Positions 1 to 9,008 of a stretch of 64,000 nt of DNA are shown one piece after another. Position 1 is the first letter of the stretch; each line of letters starts with the position of its first letter. The stretch spans positions 1 to 64,000 of the forward strand of contig CAWFXV010000020.1 of NCBI GenBank assembly GCA_963819885.1, written 5' to 3'. Position numbers and translations under genes: made by a program. Source of the DNA: JACVRX01 sp963819885. GTDB lineage: Bacteria > Actinomycetota > Actinomycetes > Jiangellales > Jiangellaceae. A model generated the notes under the pieces. The model worked only from the letters and a program-made list of their open reading frames with translations, made no database searches and was not told where the DNA came from.

Positions 1-965
1 TCGGACAGGGGATGTCCCTCCGACCACGCCGGAGCACCATCCTCGGTGCTTCTTTCCACGCCGAGGAAGCCGTTGGCGTCCAGCCGTAGCGCGCCGGCGC
101 CGAGTTCACTCAGCGAATGCAGCGCGTCGCCGATCACCAGCCGCATGCCGGCGAACGTCGGGTCCAGCCAGTTGATCGAGGGCTGACCGTCCTTGAAGTA
201 GTGCAGATATACCCAGCGCCGTTCGATCCGTCCGGGCCGGTGACCGGTGCGGTGGCGCTCCAGTTGGTGTCCTTGATCCCGGGTCGTGGAAGATCACCCG
301 TTGCAGCCGGCCGACAATGTGACCGGCACTTTCCAGCCGGTCCTCGGCCTCGCGGTCGAGGTTGACCGAATCCATGCCGGGGGCACCTCGGGTAGCAGGT
401 GCCAGTCCCCGGGTGGGATCTCCACCATGTGGTAGATCCCGGGATAGTCCCCGACCTTCATCTCCGCCAGCCGGAAGTCGGCGCCCTTGCCGGTGTGTCC
501 CGGGACGATGTCGTCGATGACGGTTCCGCCGTGCGCGGCTGCCACCTCGGCACAGGCGGCGGAACTCCGTTTCGGTGCCGAACGCCTCGTCGATCGCGGT
601 GCTGATCCGGTCGAAGTGCCCGTCGACGCTCGGGGTCGTCTCCATGCCGAGGATCCGCCGGCGCGTTTCACCGGGCCGGTGTGGACAGCGTTGATGCCGA
701 TGGCCTCGAACGCCGCCACAGCTCCTCATCCGCCAAGGTGCTCAGGAACGAGTGACCGGGCTGGTGATCATCGAGATCGGGATAGGCGGTAAACCACACT
801 GAGGCCTTCCCGATTGCCGCCTGCGGGATTGGGGTCGGCGAACGGGTTCTGCCACACGTCTCCGATGCCTGAGAACTGCCCGGCGATCGTGCCAGCGTCG
901 GCGAGCATGGACTTCTCCTGCAACCAGCTGACGTAGCCCTCACCATCCATGGCGCCCTCGCTCAC
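1..965 (-). pseudogene. Trehalose-synthase-like GH13 (maltose glucosyltransferase family), frame-broken and cut by the window edge
   Basis: Only the 5' half is in the window. Translated piecewise on the minus strand, conserved peptides of the actinobacterial TreS-like GH13 family appear in order: SFLSTLADEELW, AVHTGPVKRAGG, TPSVDGHFDRIS, GGTVIDDIVPGHTGKGADF, GDYPGIYHMVE and LRLDANGFLGVE. They lie in alternating frames, so at least six single-base frame changes occur between about 790 and 200. The likely start is GTG at 965 (an ATG lies at 950) behind GGAG, directly after the stop of the upstream glycosyltransferase, so the two form an operon. The family rearranges alpha-glucans or maltose. 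Because the peptides are intact and only the frame is lost, sequencing indels are as plausible as true decay. Confidence 0.75.
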
Positions 966-2110
966 TTACTCCACTACCCCCTCGACTTCGCCTGGAGGCG
1001 GGTCAGACGCGGAGGCTGATGAAGGCTCACCTCGGGCCGCCGTCGCACGTGATCGCTCGATTGCGCCGAGGTACACCTGCTCGTATCCATGGGCCATCGT
1101 CTGGAGCGAGAAGCGGTTCTCGACGACATGCCGGCAGTATGTCGGGGTCGATCTCACCGGCGCGTTCGATGGCAGCGGGTAGCTCGTCGGGCTCGGCGCA
1201 GATGAACCCGTTCACCCCATCCTCGACGATCTCCGGGACCGCCCCTCGTCGAAGCGCGACCACCGGTGTTCCCGACGCCAGAGCTTCGATCATGACCATT
1301 CCGAACGGCTCCTCCCATTGGATCGGCATGACGAGTGCACGAGCCCGCGCCAGCAAGATCGTGTTTGCGCTCCTTCGGTGGCTCCTCCAGCCACTCCACG
1401 TCGCTGCCGAGCAGCGGCTCCACCACCTGCTCGAAGTAGTCCTTCTCGTCAGGTTCGCGGCACTTCGTCAACGCAACAAGCTTGCGGCCGGCGTCGCGGG
1501 CCGCGCGCACAGCAAGTTCAGGCGCCTTGTCGGCGCAGCAGCGACCGATGAACAAAACGAAGTCGTCCTTGTCGCGGCGAAAGTCGTGGTCTGAGACCCG
1601 TATGCCGTTGTAGACCGTGGCTGCCCACGGCAGCTCCGCGGCAGCGGCCCGCTGCGAGTTCGAGATCGACACGAAGCTGATCCGCTCGCCGAGATCCCGG
1701 TAGTAGCGGCTCAGATCCTCGTAGTAGTCACCGAGCTCGCCATCCACTGGACCGTGCGCCGTCACCACCGTGGGTATCTCCAGACCAGCAGCGACCAACG
1801 GACCGGCAGCCGTATGGTCGTGGATGACATCGACGTCGAGATCTCCGATGACCTGCGACGCCGCCACGGCGTGTCGTACCTCGGCGAGGGCATCCCCGAC
1901 ACGGTCGCTCTGCGGTTCTCCTGTGGCGGCGAAGAACCGAGTTGCGTCCGTCTCATCCCGGCCGGCGCCGATGAGGGTGACATCGTGGCCCCGCTCGACC
2001 AGCCCGTCGACCAGACCAGCGCACACCGACTCGATGCCGCCATAGCCGGTCGGCGGGACCGGGAACCAGGGCGGCGCAACGACAGCAATCTTCAGGCGCG
2101 GAACAGTCAT
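966..2110 (-). pseudogene. Glycosyltransferase family 4, two frame breaks
   Basis: The protein starts at ATG 2110 with a GT4 N-terminal Rossmann strand (KIAVVAPPWFPVPPTGYGGIE), followed by VIHDHT, VVTAHGP and VYNGI. The nucleotide-sugar half continues after a frame change near 1354 as PIQWEEPFGMVMIEALASG and PVVALRRGAVPEIV, and after a second change near 1120 as the C-terminal tail ending at TAA 966-968. The EPFGMVMIEAL motif is the donor-binding E-x7-E region of GT4 enzymes. Restoring both frames gives a protein of about 380 residues, normal for the family. It lies directly upstream of the GH13 gene, which suggests a role in alpha-glucan, trehalose or glycolipid metabolism. The acceptor cannot be deduced. 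Confidence 0.8.
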
Positions 2111-2113
2111 GGC

Positions 2114-2147
2114 TCTCCTGGGATATCGGCGTCTCCTGGGATATCGG
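2114..2147 (-). promoter_or_regulatory. Duplicated ribosome-binding-site leader of the GT4 gene
   Basis: A 16-base unit, TCTCCTGGGATATCGG on the plus strand, occurs at 2114-2129 and again at 2132-2147 with an 18-base period. On the coding (minus) strand each copy reads CCGATATCCCAGGAGA. The sequence AGGAG is therefore presented twice, the proximal copy 5-9 bases before ATG 2110. GATATC within each unit is palindromic. Confidence 0.6.
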
Positions 2148-2540
2148 GAGACATACCCCCTTAACCGTCAGATCACGCACTCGCCGTCGCTGGCTGCCGG
2201 TTCCTTCCAGATGCCGCGTGAGCTCAGCGCGCTCCGCCTCTATTTGATCGATCTTCTGCTTGATCTTTCTTGGCCGCCGCAGGCAGGCCGATGAGGTCAG
2301 TCCGAGTCTCCATCTACCGCGCCAACACTTCCGGTGATCTTGGTCGGGGGTTTTCTGCGTTGCGGCTGGAGAGTCGAAGCGACGGAGATCACACGACTGG
2401 ACAGATCTTGACCGACAGACAAGTCGGTTCACGCATCCCTCCGGATTACGATCTGCGACGCGAACCCACACGTTGCGGTCGTGGGGCAGGTTCGCTGCAC
2501 TAGGCCCGCGGGGGAACGAATCACATCGAGGAGCCGCACG
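2148..2540. other. Intergenic stretch with a possible coding remnant
   Basis: There is no convincing complete gene between the divergent GT4 and nitrilase genes. On the minus strand 2184-2273 encodes a charged coiled-coil-like peptide (KIKQKIDQIEAERAELTRH) with no start or flanking domain. It resembles the tail of a larger protein and is probably a remnant. Promoters for both flanking genes must lie here, but none is obvious. Confidence 0.3.
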
Positions 2541-3473
2541 ATGGAGACCCTCACCGCCGCACTCTGGGCGATCAACCTTGAGCCGCCGGCAACCGCGCTG
2601 GCGGCCTGGGTGGCCAGCGTGGAGGCGCGGATGGCGGAAGCGCAGGCCGCGGGCGCCCGGCTGCTGGTACTGCCGGAATTTGCCTGCGCCCAATGGCTCA
2701 GCTTCGCGCCCCCGGGGCTGCCTATGAACCAGCAGGTCCCCTGGCTGGCCTCGCTATCGGGTGAGGCGCTCGCCGCGTTGCGCCGGCTGCCGGCTCGCTA
2801 CGGCGTCGCCCTCCTCCCGGGCACCATGCCCTTCGCCGCGCCCGGCCAACCGGGTGAAGCGCCCCGACACCTCAACCGTGCGTGGCTGCTCCTCCCGGAC
2901 GGGGGCGTCTTCACGCAGGACAAGCTGTGCCTCACCCCTAGCGAGCAGGACCCGGCCGGCTGGCTCCTGACCCCAGGGGCCACGGTCAACATCATCCCGT
3001 GGGAGGGCCTGCGGGTCGCCATCGTGGTGTGCCTGGACGTGGAGTTCACCGCGCTGTGGGCGCGCCTCGCGACCCTCGACCTCGACCTTGTTCTGGCGCC
3101 GGCCAAGACCGACATGCTCTCCGGCTACTACCGCGTGTTCGGCTGCGCCAAGGCCAGGGCCATCGAGCTGCAGACCGTCGTCTGCGCCGTCGGCGCCGTG
3201 GGCACGCCGCTGGGCAATCCCGCGGTTGACACGGTCGTCGGCGGGGCCGCGGCCTTTCTCCCATGCGAGGCCGTCCTCGGCAACACCGGCATCGCGGCCG
3301 CCCTCGAGCCACACGCCGCCGTAAACGGGCACAGCCCCGTCCTGTTCGCCCACCACCTCCCCGTCGGGTTGTGCCGGCGGATCCGGCACGGCGCCGCGGA
3401 GGCGGAAGTATGGCCCGGTTCCTGGACGGCCGACCACATCACAATCGCCGACCCGGCGCAGCCGCAGCCGTGA
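2541..3473 (+). CDS. Carbon-nitrogen hydrolase (nitrilase superfamily)
   Basis: 310 residues from ATG 2541, preceded by GAGGAG at 2529-2534. An earlier in-frame start at 2481 adds 20 low-complexity residues and has no comparable RBS. The nitrilase catalytic triad is visible: Glu46 in LPEFACAQW, Lys128 in QDKLCLTPSEQ and Cys164 in VVCLDVEF, each with its usual spacing. Such enzymes hydrolyse amides or nitriles (omega-amidase, N-carbamoyl-amino-acid amidase, nitrilase branches). The branch and substrate cannot be fixed from the sequence. The protein is probably cytosolic. It stands alone, divergent from the GT4 operon, and unlike its neighbours its frame is intact. Confidence 0.85.
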   Translation: METLTAALWAINLEPPATALAAWVASVEARMAEAQAAGARLLVLPEFACAQWLSFAPPGLPMNQQVPWLASLSGEALAALRRLPARYGVALLPGTMPFAAPGQPGEAPRHLNRAWLLLPDGGVFTQDKLCLTPSEQDPAGWLLTPGATVNIIPWEGLRVAIVVCLDVEFTALWARLATLDLDLVLAPAKTDMLSGYYRVFGCAKARAIELQTVVCAVGAVGTPLGNPAVDTVVGGAAAFLPCEAVLGNTGIAAALEPHAAVNGHSPVLFAHHLPVGLCRRIRHGAAEAEVWPGSWTADHITIADPAQPQP

Positions 3474-4456
3474 GAGGGAAGCTACGGCCGTATCGAAACA
3501 GGGGTGCGGACCGGGAATACCCAGCAGCCCATTAGGCATGTGGCTGGCCAGCGCGTCCGTCGTTCCCCGAGTTCAGCCTCCTCGTGCATGTGGGCAAGGC
3601 CACAGGCAGATCGCGGAGGCGGGCCGCGTCTTTCGCGTCGCCAGACTCGTCCCAGAGCACCACTTGCTCGTTCGTGCCGAATGACCGGGAGATCGAGCTC
3701 GGGTACACGTCGGCCGACCCTAAAAGCCCTCACTTCGCCACAACCCTCATCTCAGCGATGATGACCGCAGCACGCCACTGGCATGCCTACGGCTACCACA
3801 CCCATATCGGCGACGAGTTCGAGCATGCACTCGCGATCGGCGAACGAGGACTCCGAACGTCTCATACCTCCAGGGCGCCGGCCAACCTCAGCAACAATCC
3901 AGCCAGTCATCGCGACGGAGGAAAAGCACCGCAGTGGCGGTCCCACACACGTTCTGGCGCCTGCCTTGAAAGTTGCCACGGTGTCGGTCGCTCGGGTAAT
4001 GGTTCTCCGCTGCTTCGCGACACAAATGGACGATCCTTCTCCGCGAGGGCGAGCCACTGCAGGACGGCTTTCGCGGCGTTCGCCGAGGCATGGGGGCAGC
4101 GTCCGATCCCACCGGCCATCACAGTGGCACACGTTGCCGGATTCGCGGGTCCCGGACGCCCTGGTTGAGATCGATGCCGTCGCCGCGGTCCGGGCCTGAG
4201 CCAATCAGGGGAAGATGGGCCGGGGATTCAGTCCGCTTCTCCGGCCACGGTACGTCGTACATGTGGGTGCCGGTTTCGAAGTCGGTGATCGCTCCCGCCT
4301 TAGAACGTGGCGACCCACCACTCGCCGTCGTTGATTCTCGGTGAGACTCCTGTAGGAACGACCCGCACGGTCAGCGGCACGCGCGGAAGACGGGTATGGG
4401 GCCGTCAGTGCAGGTCTATGCAATAAAGGGGTGGAGCGATTCCGACTCGAAGGGCT
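3474..4456. other. About 1 kb without a supported gene
   Basis: No ORF here has a recognisable domain, a good RBS and actinobacterial codon bias together. The most protein-like stretch is plus-strand 3660-3860, which includes the peptides DREIELGYTSADPKSPHF and YGYHTHIGDEFEHAL. It has no clear start and its downstream frame turns to low-complexity sequence. I read it as a decayed or frame-broken gene of unknown family. Minus-strand peptides at 3907-4122 are equally unplaced. Confidence 0.3.
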
Positions 4457-4465
4457 GTGCTGGTG

Positions 4466-5482
4466 ATGGCAGGACAACGGGACAGGGAAACGCAGCGGTC
4501 TGTGGAAACAACGAAGGCGCTCACCGCCTTCGTGTTCGACGAGCGGGAGTCCGAGCAGGTCGAGGATTGGCGGGCCGCACTCGAACGGCTCGCCGATGAC
4601 CAGTTGCTCTGGCTCGCCCTGCGAGACGTGACCGAGGAGGAGGTGGCGGCCCTGCAGGAGGCGCTCGAGCTCGGCGACAAGCCGCACACCGGCTGCTCGA
4701 GCCGCCAAGTAGCGCGTCTGTGGCGGACGCGGGCGAGCGTATGCACGTCACGCTGTACGCGGCGGGCGGCGAGGGGGGTGAACCTATCCTTGCTGCCCGT
4801 CGAATGCGTGATCGGTCCGAACTGGGTCGTGACCGCTCAGGGTGAGAAGGTCGACGTGCTCGAGGACTTTCGCGAGCGTGCCGCAGGGGGAGGCCAAGTC
4901 GGTGCGCTTGACGCACCGTCGTTTGTCGCCACGATCGCCGAGTGGGTCGTCGCCGGCTACTACCGCGCCTTCGAGGCGGTCGAAAGCGAGCTGGAGGACC
5001 TGGACGCCAGAGTCATGTCCAGCATCCCGAGGGATGTCACCGGCGACCTGGCGCGGCTGGTCGAGATCCGCCGCTCGATCGGGACGCTGCGACGGGCGCT
5101 GTCCCCGCACCGCGAGGTCGTGGTCGCGCTGTCACATCCCGAGCTTGATGCGCTGTCGACCAAGGACTCGGCGGCGCGGTTCGCCGCCCTCGAGAGTCGT
5201 GTGACCCATGCGTTGAACGAGGCCCGCGAAACGAAGGAGACGGCATTCGGCTCGTTCAATCTCCTCGCCGCCCGAATCGGCCAGCGGACGAACGACGTCA
5301 TGAAGGTGCTCACGCTGGTTACCGTGATCCTCCTGCCCTCGACCGTCCTCGCAGGGATCATGGGCATGAACTTCGAGGTCGGATTATTCGACCTGGCTTG
5401 GATGTTCTGGACGGTGATCGCCGCGATGCTTGGCATCGCCGTGGTCGTACTCGCCGTCGCCCGCGGCCGTCACTGGATCTGA
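4466..5482 (+). CDS. CorA-family divalent-metal transporter, internally frameshifted segment
   Basis: The C-terminus carries the CorA signature Gly300-Met301-Asn302 at the end of the first membrane helix (TVILLPSTVLAGIMGMNF), followed by a second hydrophobic helix and a short basic tail. The long acidic, helical N-terminal part is the cytoplasmic funnel domain. The family moves Mg2+, Co2+ or related cations through a pentameric channel. ATG 4466 is preferred to GTG 4457 because AAGGG at 4450-4454 lies 11 bases before it. Between about 4691 and 4790 the correct peptide (ERMHVTLYAAGGEGGEPIL) is in another frame: one base is missing near 4691 and one is extra near 4790, so the ORF stays open but about 33 residues are wrong. 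Confidence 0.85.
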   Translation: MAGQRDRETQRSVETTKALTAFVFDERESEQVEDWRAALERLADDQLLWLALRDVTEEEVAALQEALELGDKPHTGCSSRQVARLWRTRASVCTSRCTRRAARGVNLSLLPVECVIGPNWVVTAQGEKVDVLEDFRERAAGGGQVGALDAPSFVATIAEWVVAGYYRAFEAVESELEDLDARVMSSIPRDVTGDLARLVEIRRSIGTLRRALSPHREVVVALSHPELDALSTKDSAARFAALESRVTHALNEARETKETAFGSFNLLAARIGQRTNDVMKVLTLVTVILLPSTVLAGIMGMNFEVGLFDLAWMFWTVIAAMLGIAVVVLAVARGRHWI

Positions 5483-5871
5483 TTGCCACGACCCTGGAAA
5501 CCGTCCCGACCCCAACCTTCGAGGCTGGTGGTGGAACGTGGTGATCCGGCGGTGCCGCTGGTCGACGACGCGCGGAGAGTCAACCCTCGTCGAGCGGATG
5601 ACCAGCCGCCCAAGATCAGGTTCGTCTCAGCCGGCGCAGGCGAACCGTGCACGATGACGCCGCAACCGCCCCTCTGCGCTGCGGCGCCATCGCACTGGCC
5701 TGGCCTGTCGGTTGAGCCCTCGGGCCGCCTTGCCTTCCTAGGTAGTAATCGACCCAACGCGCCATTTGGTTACACCTCCCGTCGACTAGGCCGACGCTCG
5801 CACCCACAACGGCCAACGGCACCATGCGGGAGTTGATGACACAGCTACTCGGTCAAGCGGCTCGTTGCCCC
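5483..5871. other. Intergenic stretch, nothing recognised
   Basis: 389 bases between convergent CorA and GPP34 genes. Short ORFs on both strands lack RBS support and domains. One minus-strand peptide near 5720-5825 (VVGASVGLVDGRCNQMARW) looks protein-like but cannot be assigned. Confidence 0.3.
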
Positions 5872-6845
5872 TTATGCGATGCCCCGTTCGTCGTATGACC
5901 TGAATGCGTCCCTGATCTTGCCCAGCGCCTCCGACGTCGGCAGGGTGCGGTCGAACGCCAGCCGGCGCACAGCCACAGTTGGGCGAGTTATCGTGCCGGG
6001 CCGGGCCGCGAGGCGGCAGGTCGCCTGTTGCGCTGGGTCAACGCGCTGGCGACGGCGTGTGTCGCGATTCGAGCCGAACTCCCCGAGTTGTGGCGGGGGT
6101 TCAACCGCCATTGCCGCCATTGCCACCACCGCCATCGCCAAACCGCCGCCATCGCCACCGCCGCCATAGCCAATGCCAATGCCGACAGAGCCAATGCCGC
6201 CATCCCCCGCGCGCCGGGCCAGCCCGGCGATTATTGCGTCGATCGCGATGCGAACGGCCTCGGGTGCCCAGCTGCTGTAGACGATCACCGCGCCACGCTC
6301 GATGAGTTGGCTCTTGGACATGCCGTAATTTCGAGGGTCGACGATCTTGGGTTCGTGCCGAATCGTGTGCAGGAGGGCGATCAGCGCGGCGCTCCGCGTG
6401 TCCGGCCTCGTCTGCGCCATAAGCGCCTGAATCACCCGTCCGCGCACCTCCGCCTTGTGGCGGGAATCTTGAGCCGGCCACCGGTCACGCAGGATCCTGC
6501 GTCGCTCGTGGCGGACCATGCCCATGCTGACCAACCGCTCATAGAGCGTCTTCCGCACCTTCTTGGCCGACTGCCCGATCACAGCCTGGATAGGTGGCCC
6601 ATGCCCCCTGATGACGGTCTCCCTGGTGACGGTCGCCAAGGTCGCGTTCAGGACTGCGTCACCGATCGGGGAGCGATCAACGACGATGAGCTGCGGCCTT
6701 GCGTGAGCTGTCCACGCGTCCCATCAGAGCCAGTTCGACGAGGTTCGCGCCCGCCAGCACGATGTCGACCTTCGCCGCGGTGAGCAGACAACTTGCCGCT
6801 GGTGTCATCGGTGAGCAGGAGCAGAAGATCCTCCGCGATGAGCAC
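5872..6845 (-). pseudogene. GPP34 (Golgi phosphoprotein 3-like) family protein, frame-broken
   Basis: The start is GTG 6845 with the typical GPP34 N-terminus IAEDLLLLLTDDTSGKL. After a frame change the peptide KVDIVLAGANLVELALMGRVD follows near 6720-6780. A further change leads into the frame that ends at 5872, with YERLVSMGMVRHERRRIL, RSAALIALLHTIRHEP and WAPEAVRIAIDAIIAGLA. GPP34 proteins bind anionic phospholipids at membranes. In actinobacteria they are common but of unclear function. The C-terminus runs into a Gly/Ala-rich low-complexity stretch (6105-6200). It then joins a short tail, RRLAFDRTLP..., that is duplicated at 9009-9190. That tail may be a separate small gene fused by a frame error. 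Confidence 0.7.
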
Positions 6846-6948
6846 GGCCCGACTCTAGCCAGGCCCCACAAGGATCCGAGGCCCTTCGATCAAGACGGCC
6901 AGTCCGGGAGGCACGTCGACCAGGGTCGCAACCGTCCGTGTTCGACGC

Positions 6949-7405
6949 CTAGGAAGGGTTGAGCCGTCTGACGTCGCTGGCGCGTAGCCAAATCGAGGTG
7001 AACCTCCACCGGCTGTCGGGTAGCCGCACGTACACGTCGGCGATCGGTCCAGCCGAGCGCCTCGGTCTCGACCTGCTCCTCGCCGTCGTGCTCCCACACG
7101 ATGCGGGCTACGACCGGCACCGGCGTTTTGAATGTGTGCGCGGGCATCTGCGCCTCGAGGGCGTTGAGGATGCCCTGGCGTCCCTCCTCCCACGGCGGCG
7201 GCGGCTCGACATACTCCACCCATCCAGTGTCGAACAGATGTTCGAACGAGTCCAGGGTGTGTGAATAGCCAGTCGAACACCAGTGTCGGATTCGGTCGCT
7301 GATCTTGGCGTCGTAAACGTGGCAATACTCACGTCCATCGTCGTGCAGGAAATCGTCTGCGCACCGTGCGCGGTGGGTATGAGACCTACCTACCAGTCCA
7401 CGCAC
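6949..7405 (-). pseudogene. Conserved hypothetical protein, frame-broken
   Basis: The minus-strand peptide GWVEYVEPPPPWEEGRQGIL, then PVVARIVWEHDGEEQVETEALGWT, looks like real coding sequence. It continues after a frame change near 7045 as RWRFTSIWLRASDVRRLNPS, ending at TAG 6949-6951. I do not recognise a characterised family, though similar Trp- and acid-rich short proteins occur in actinobacteria. The 5' end is uncertain: the listed GTG start at 7405 leads through an unconvincing first 50 residues, and another frame change may lie near 7270. Confidence 0.45.
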
Positions 7406-7457
7406 ACGTGACGATGGAGGAACCGGGGATGGCTGTCCGGCCAGGGAGTACCGGACC

Positions 7458-7721
7458 GTGACAGGGTCCGCCGGTTATGAGGTTGACCTGACCGGCTATT
7501 CGGTCGCCGCGGTGGACGGCGACATCGGTCACGTGGACGAGGCGACCAATGAGTTGCTCGGCGCGTCGTACCTGGTGGTGGATACCGGGCCGTGGAACGG
7601 CCGCACGGTGTTGCTACCGGCCGGGGTGGTCGAGCGGATCGACACCGCCGAGAAGAAGGTCTACCTCGATCGGACCAAGGACCAGATCAAGGCCGCGCCG
7701 GAGTACGACGACTGGTTTTGA
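7458..7721 (+). CDS. PRC-barrel domain protein
   Basis: 87 residues with the compact beta-barrel pattern of PRC-barrel proteins: DLTGYSVAAVDGDIGHVDEA, YLVVDTGPWNGRTVLLPAG and KKVYLDRTKDQIKAAPEYD. The start is GTG 7458 with CAGGGAG about 10 bases upstream; no ATG is available in frame. PRC-barrel proteins of this type occur in stress-related loci and may bind RNA or protein partners, but the single-domain form has no established biochemical role. The gene stands alone and is followed by two strong hairpins. Confidence 0.75.
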   Translation: MTGSAGYEVDLTGYSVAAVDGDIGHVDEATNELLGASYLVVDTGPWNGRTVLLPAGVVERIDTAEKKVYLDRTKDQIKAAPEYDDWF

Positions 7722-7801
7722 AGTAGACAGTTTCGACACTGGCTTGGCGGCTATTACGCCGAGCCGTACCACACCCCAGACACCCGGATGTGACTCGGGG
7801 G

Positions 7802-7822
7802 GACAGGCGTCTGACGCCTGTC
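7802..7822. terminator. Perfect hairpin downstream of the PRC-barrel gene
   Basis: GACAGGCGT, a three-base loop CTG, then ACGCCTGTC: a perfect 9-bp GC-rich stem. It has no T-run, as is usual for actinobacterial terminators. Confidence 0.6.
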
Positions 7823-7840
7823 GGGCAGCATCTGGGTGAG

Positions 7841-7878
7841 AGCGGGATCCCGGATTGGCTGACTCCTGGGATCCCGCT
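7841..7878. terminator. Second perfect inverted repeat
   Basis: AGCGGGATCCC at 7841-7851 pairs with GGGATCCCGCT at 7868-7878: 11 perfect base pairs around a 16-base loop, followed by TTCTTAG. It most likely acts as a backup transcription terminator. Confidence 0.6.
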
Positions 7879-8048
7879 TCTTAGTGCGACGACCAACTGG
7901 CGAATGTCCGAGTTTCGCTGCGGTCAGGGTCTACTGACGAGTAGCGTCCGCGGGTCGGCGTCGGCGCAACGACCGTGAACCCCGACGCCGGCCCCGGCGC
8001 TGCTGGTGGGGGCTCGCTCCCCCGTGCCGCCCTCACCAGCGGTGCGAG

Positions 8049-8079
8049 CGGCCCGCACCCTGTCGCAGGATGCGGGCCG
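8049..8079. terminator. Hairpin between the convergent PRC-barrel and small membrane-protein genes
   Basis: CGGCCCGCA at 8049-8057 pairs with TGCGGGCCG at 8071-8079, with an inner CCTG/CAGG pairing. It lies 37 bases beyond the stop of the minus-strand gene at 8116 and probably terminates it. Confidence 0.6.
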
Positions 8080-8115
8080 TCGTTGTGGTGACTCTGGACT
8101 CGGACGGGTCGCGGA

Positions 8116-8295
8116 TTAGAAACCGGACAGTGCTCCGGCGCCGGCACCAATGATGAACAGCACCGGGAAGATCAGCGCGAGCACTACCCAGATCCAGAGC
8201 AGGATGGCCAGCGGGAGTTCCCAGATTCGTCGCGGGGGCTCTTGACGGTGGTACTGGTACGGCTGGGTGTACGCGGTCGGTTGTTCGCTAGCCAT
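8116..8295 (-). CDS. Small single-span membrane protein
   Basis: 59 residues from ATG 8295. The N-terminal half is polar and rich in Gln and Tyr (QPTAYTQPYQYHRQEPP), followed by one strong hydrophobic segment (LAILLWIWVVLALIFPVLFI) and a Gly/Ala tail. GGGGAA-type purine sequence precedes the start. No family is recognised. It lies 60 bases downstream of the membrane-anchored protein at 8355-8954 on the same strand and may be co-transcribed with it. Confidence 0.65.
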   Translation of the reverse strand: MASEQPTAYTQPYQYHRQEPPRRIWELPLAILLWIWVVLALIFPVLFIIGAGAGALSGF

Positions 8296-8354
8296 TTGTC
8301 GTGGTTCCCCTTCGTCGTGATGGTGGTGGGCGTTCTCGGGTCGAGCGGTCAGGG

Positions 8355-8954
8355 TCAGAACGCGACGGTGAACTCGTACGTCCAATCGCCGTCCTGGTAG
8401 TCGTCGGTGCTGATGAACTCCACGGTGACCGTCTCCCCGGCGTCGACGTTGGAAGCCGACCCGTCCATGGTGGCGATGACGCCGCCGTCGGCGTCGAGGG
8501 CGGACAGCGAGAACACGGTGGCCTCCACGGCCTGCCCGGTTTCGTTGGTCGCCCGGCCGACGGCGGAGAAGTCGCCAACTCCATCCTCGCTGACCTCCAG
8601 GTTGGTCAGCGTCCAGCCTTCGTCGGACAGGGCGTCGTCGGCCGGGGCTTCCTCGGCGGGTGGGGCCTCGGTGGCGGGCAGCTCGGCCGGCGTGGCAGGG
8701 GCCGCCGTGGCAGTCACGGTGACGGTGGCTGCGGGCTCGGTCGGCGCGGCCGTGGTCGCCTCGTCGCCGCTGCCGCCGGCGACACCGATGATGAGGCCGA
8801 GCAGGAATGCACCGACACCCACGGCGGTGGGCAGGAGCCAGCGGCGCTTGCGCGGCTCGGTGGGCGGGTAGCCGGGTTGGGGTTGGTAGCCGGGGGGTGG
8901 GGGCGGCTGGTCGGGTGGCTGGTCGGGTGGCTGGTCGGGTGGGTATTCGGTCAT
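8355..8954 (-). CDS. Membrane-anchored extracytoplasmic protein with Pro-rich N-terminus
   Basis: 199 residues from ATG 8954. Layout: a cytoplasmic Pro/Gln stretch (residues 1-35) including three DQPP units, a basic stop RKRR, one membrane helix (LLPTAVGVGAFLLGLIIGVAGG), a Thr/Ala/Pro-rich linker, and a C-terminal beta-sandwich-like domain (WTLTNLEVSEDGVGDFSAVG to WTYEFTVAF). The C-terminal domain has the look of FxLYD/DUF4352-type surface domains. Its partner is unknown. Confidence 0.7.
   Translation of the reverse strand: MTEYPPDQPPDQPPDQPPPPPGYQPQPGYPPTEPRKRRWLLPTAVGVGAFLLGLIIGVAGGSGDEATTAAPTEPAATVTVTATAAPATPAELPATEAPPAEEAPADDALSDEGWTLTNLEVSEDGVGDFSAVGRATNETGQAVEATVFSLSALDADGGVIATMDGSASNVDAGETVTVEFISTDDYQDGDWTYEFTVAF
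8907..8942. repeat. Three perfect 12-bp tandem repeats coding DQPP units
   Basis: CTGGTCGGGTGG repeats three times without mismatch inside the Pro-rich N-terminus of the 8355-8954 gene. The array is in frame, so slippage would lengthen or shorten the Pro-rich tail by four residues. Confidence 0.8.
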
Positions 8955-9008
8955 GGCCGGTGCTCCTAACCGGAAAGTGGAGGATGCTCGCATAGGGCGA
9001 GCCGCCTG

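Noticed and set aside
2481..2540. Longer start for the nitrilase-type gene at 2481
   Set aside because: The extra 20 residues are unlike family N-termini, while ATG 2541 has a strong GAGGAG site.
6105..6200. Short GCCATTGCC/GCCACCGCC-like repeats that could be mistaken for a repeat array
   Set aside because: Irregular low-complexity Ala/Gly coding sequence in the GPP34 tail; no constant spacers, so not a CRISPR.
6028..6783. A 251-codon plus-strand ORF in the GPP34 region
   Set aside because: The minus strand holds recognisable GPP34 peptides; the plus frame is repetitive His/Ala-rich translation.
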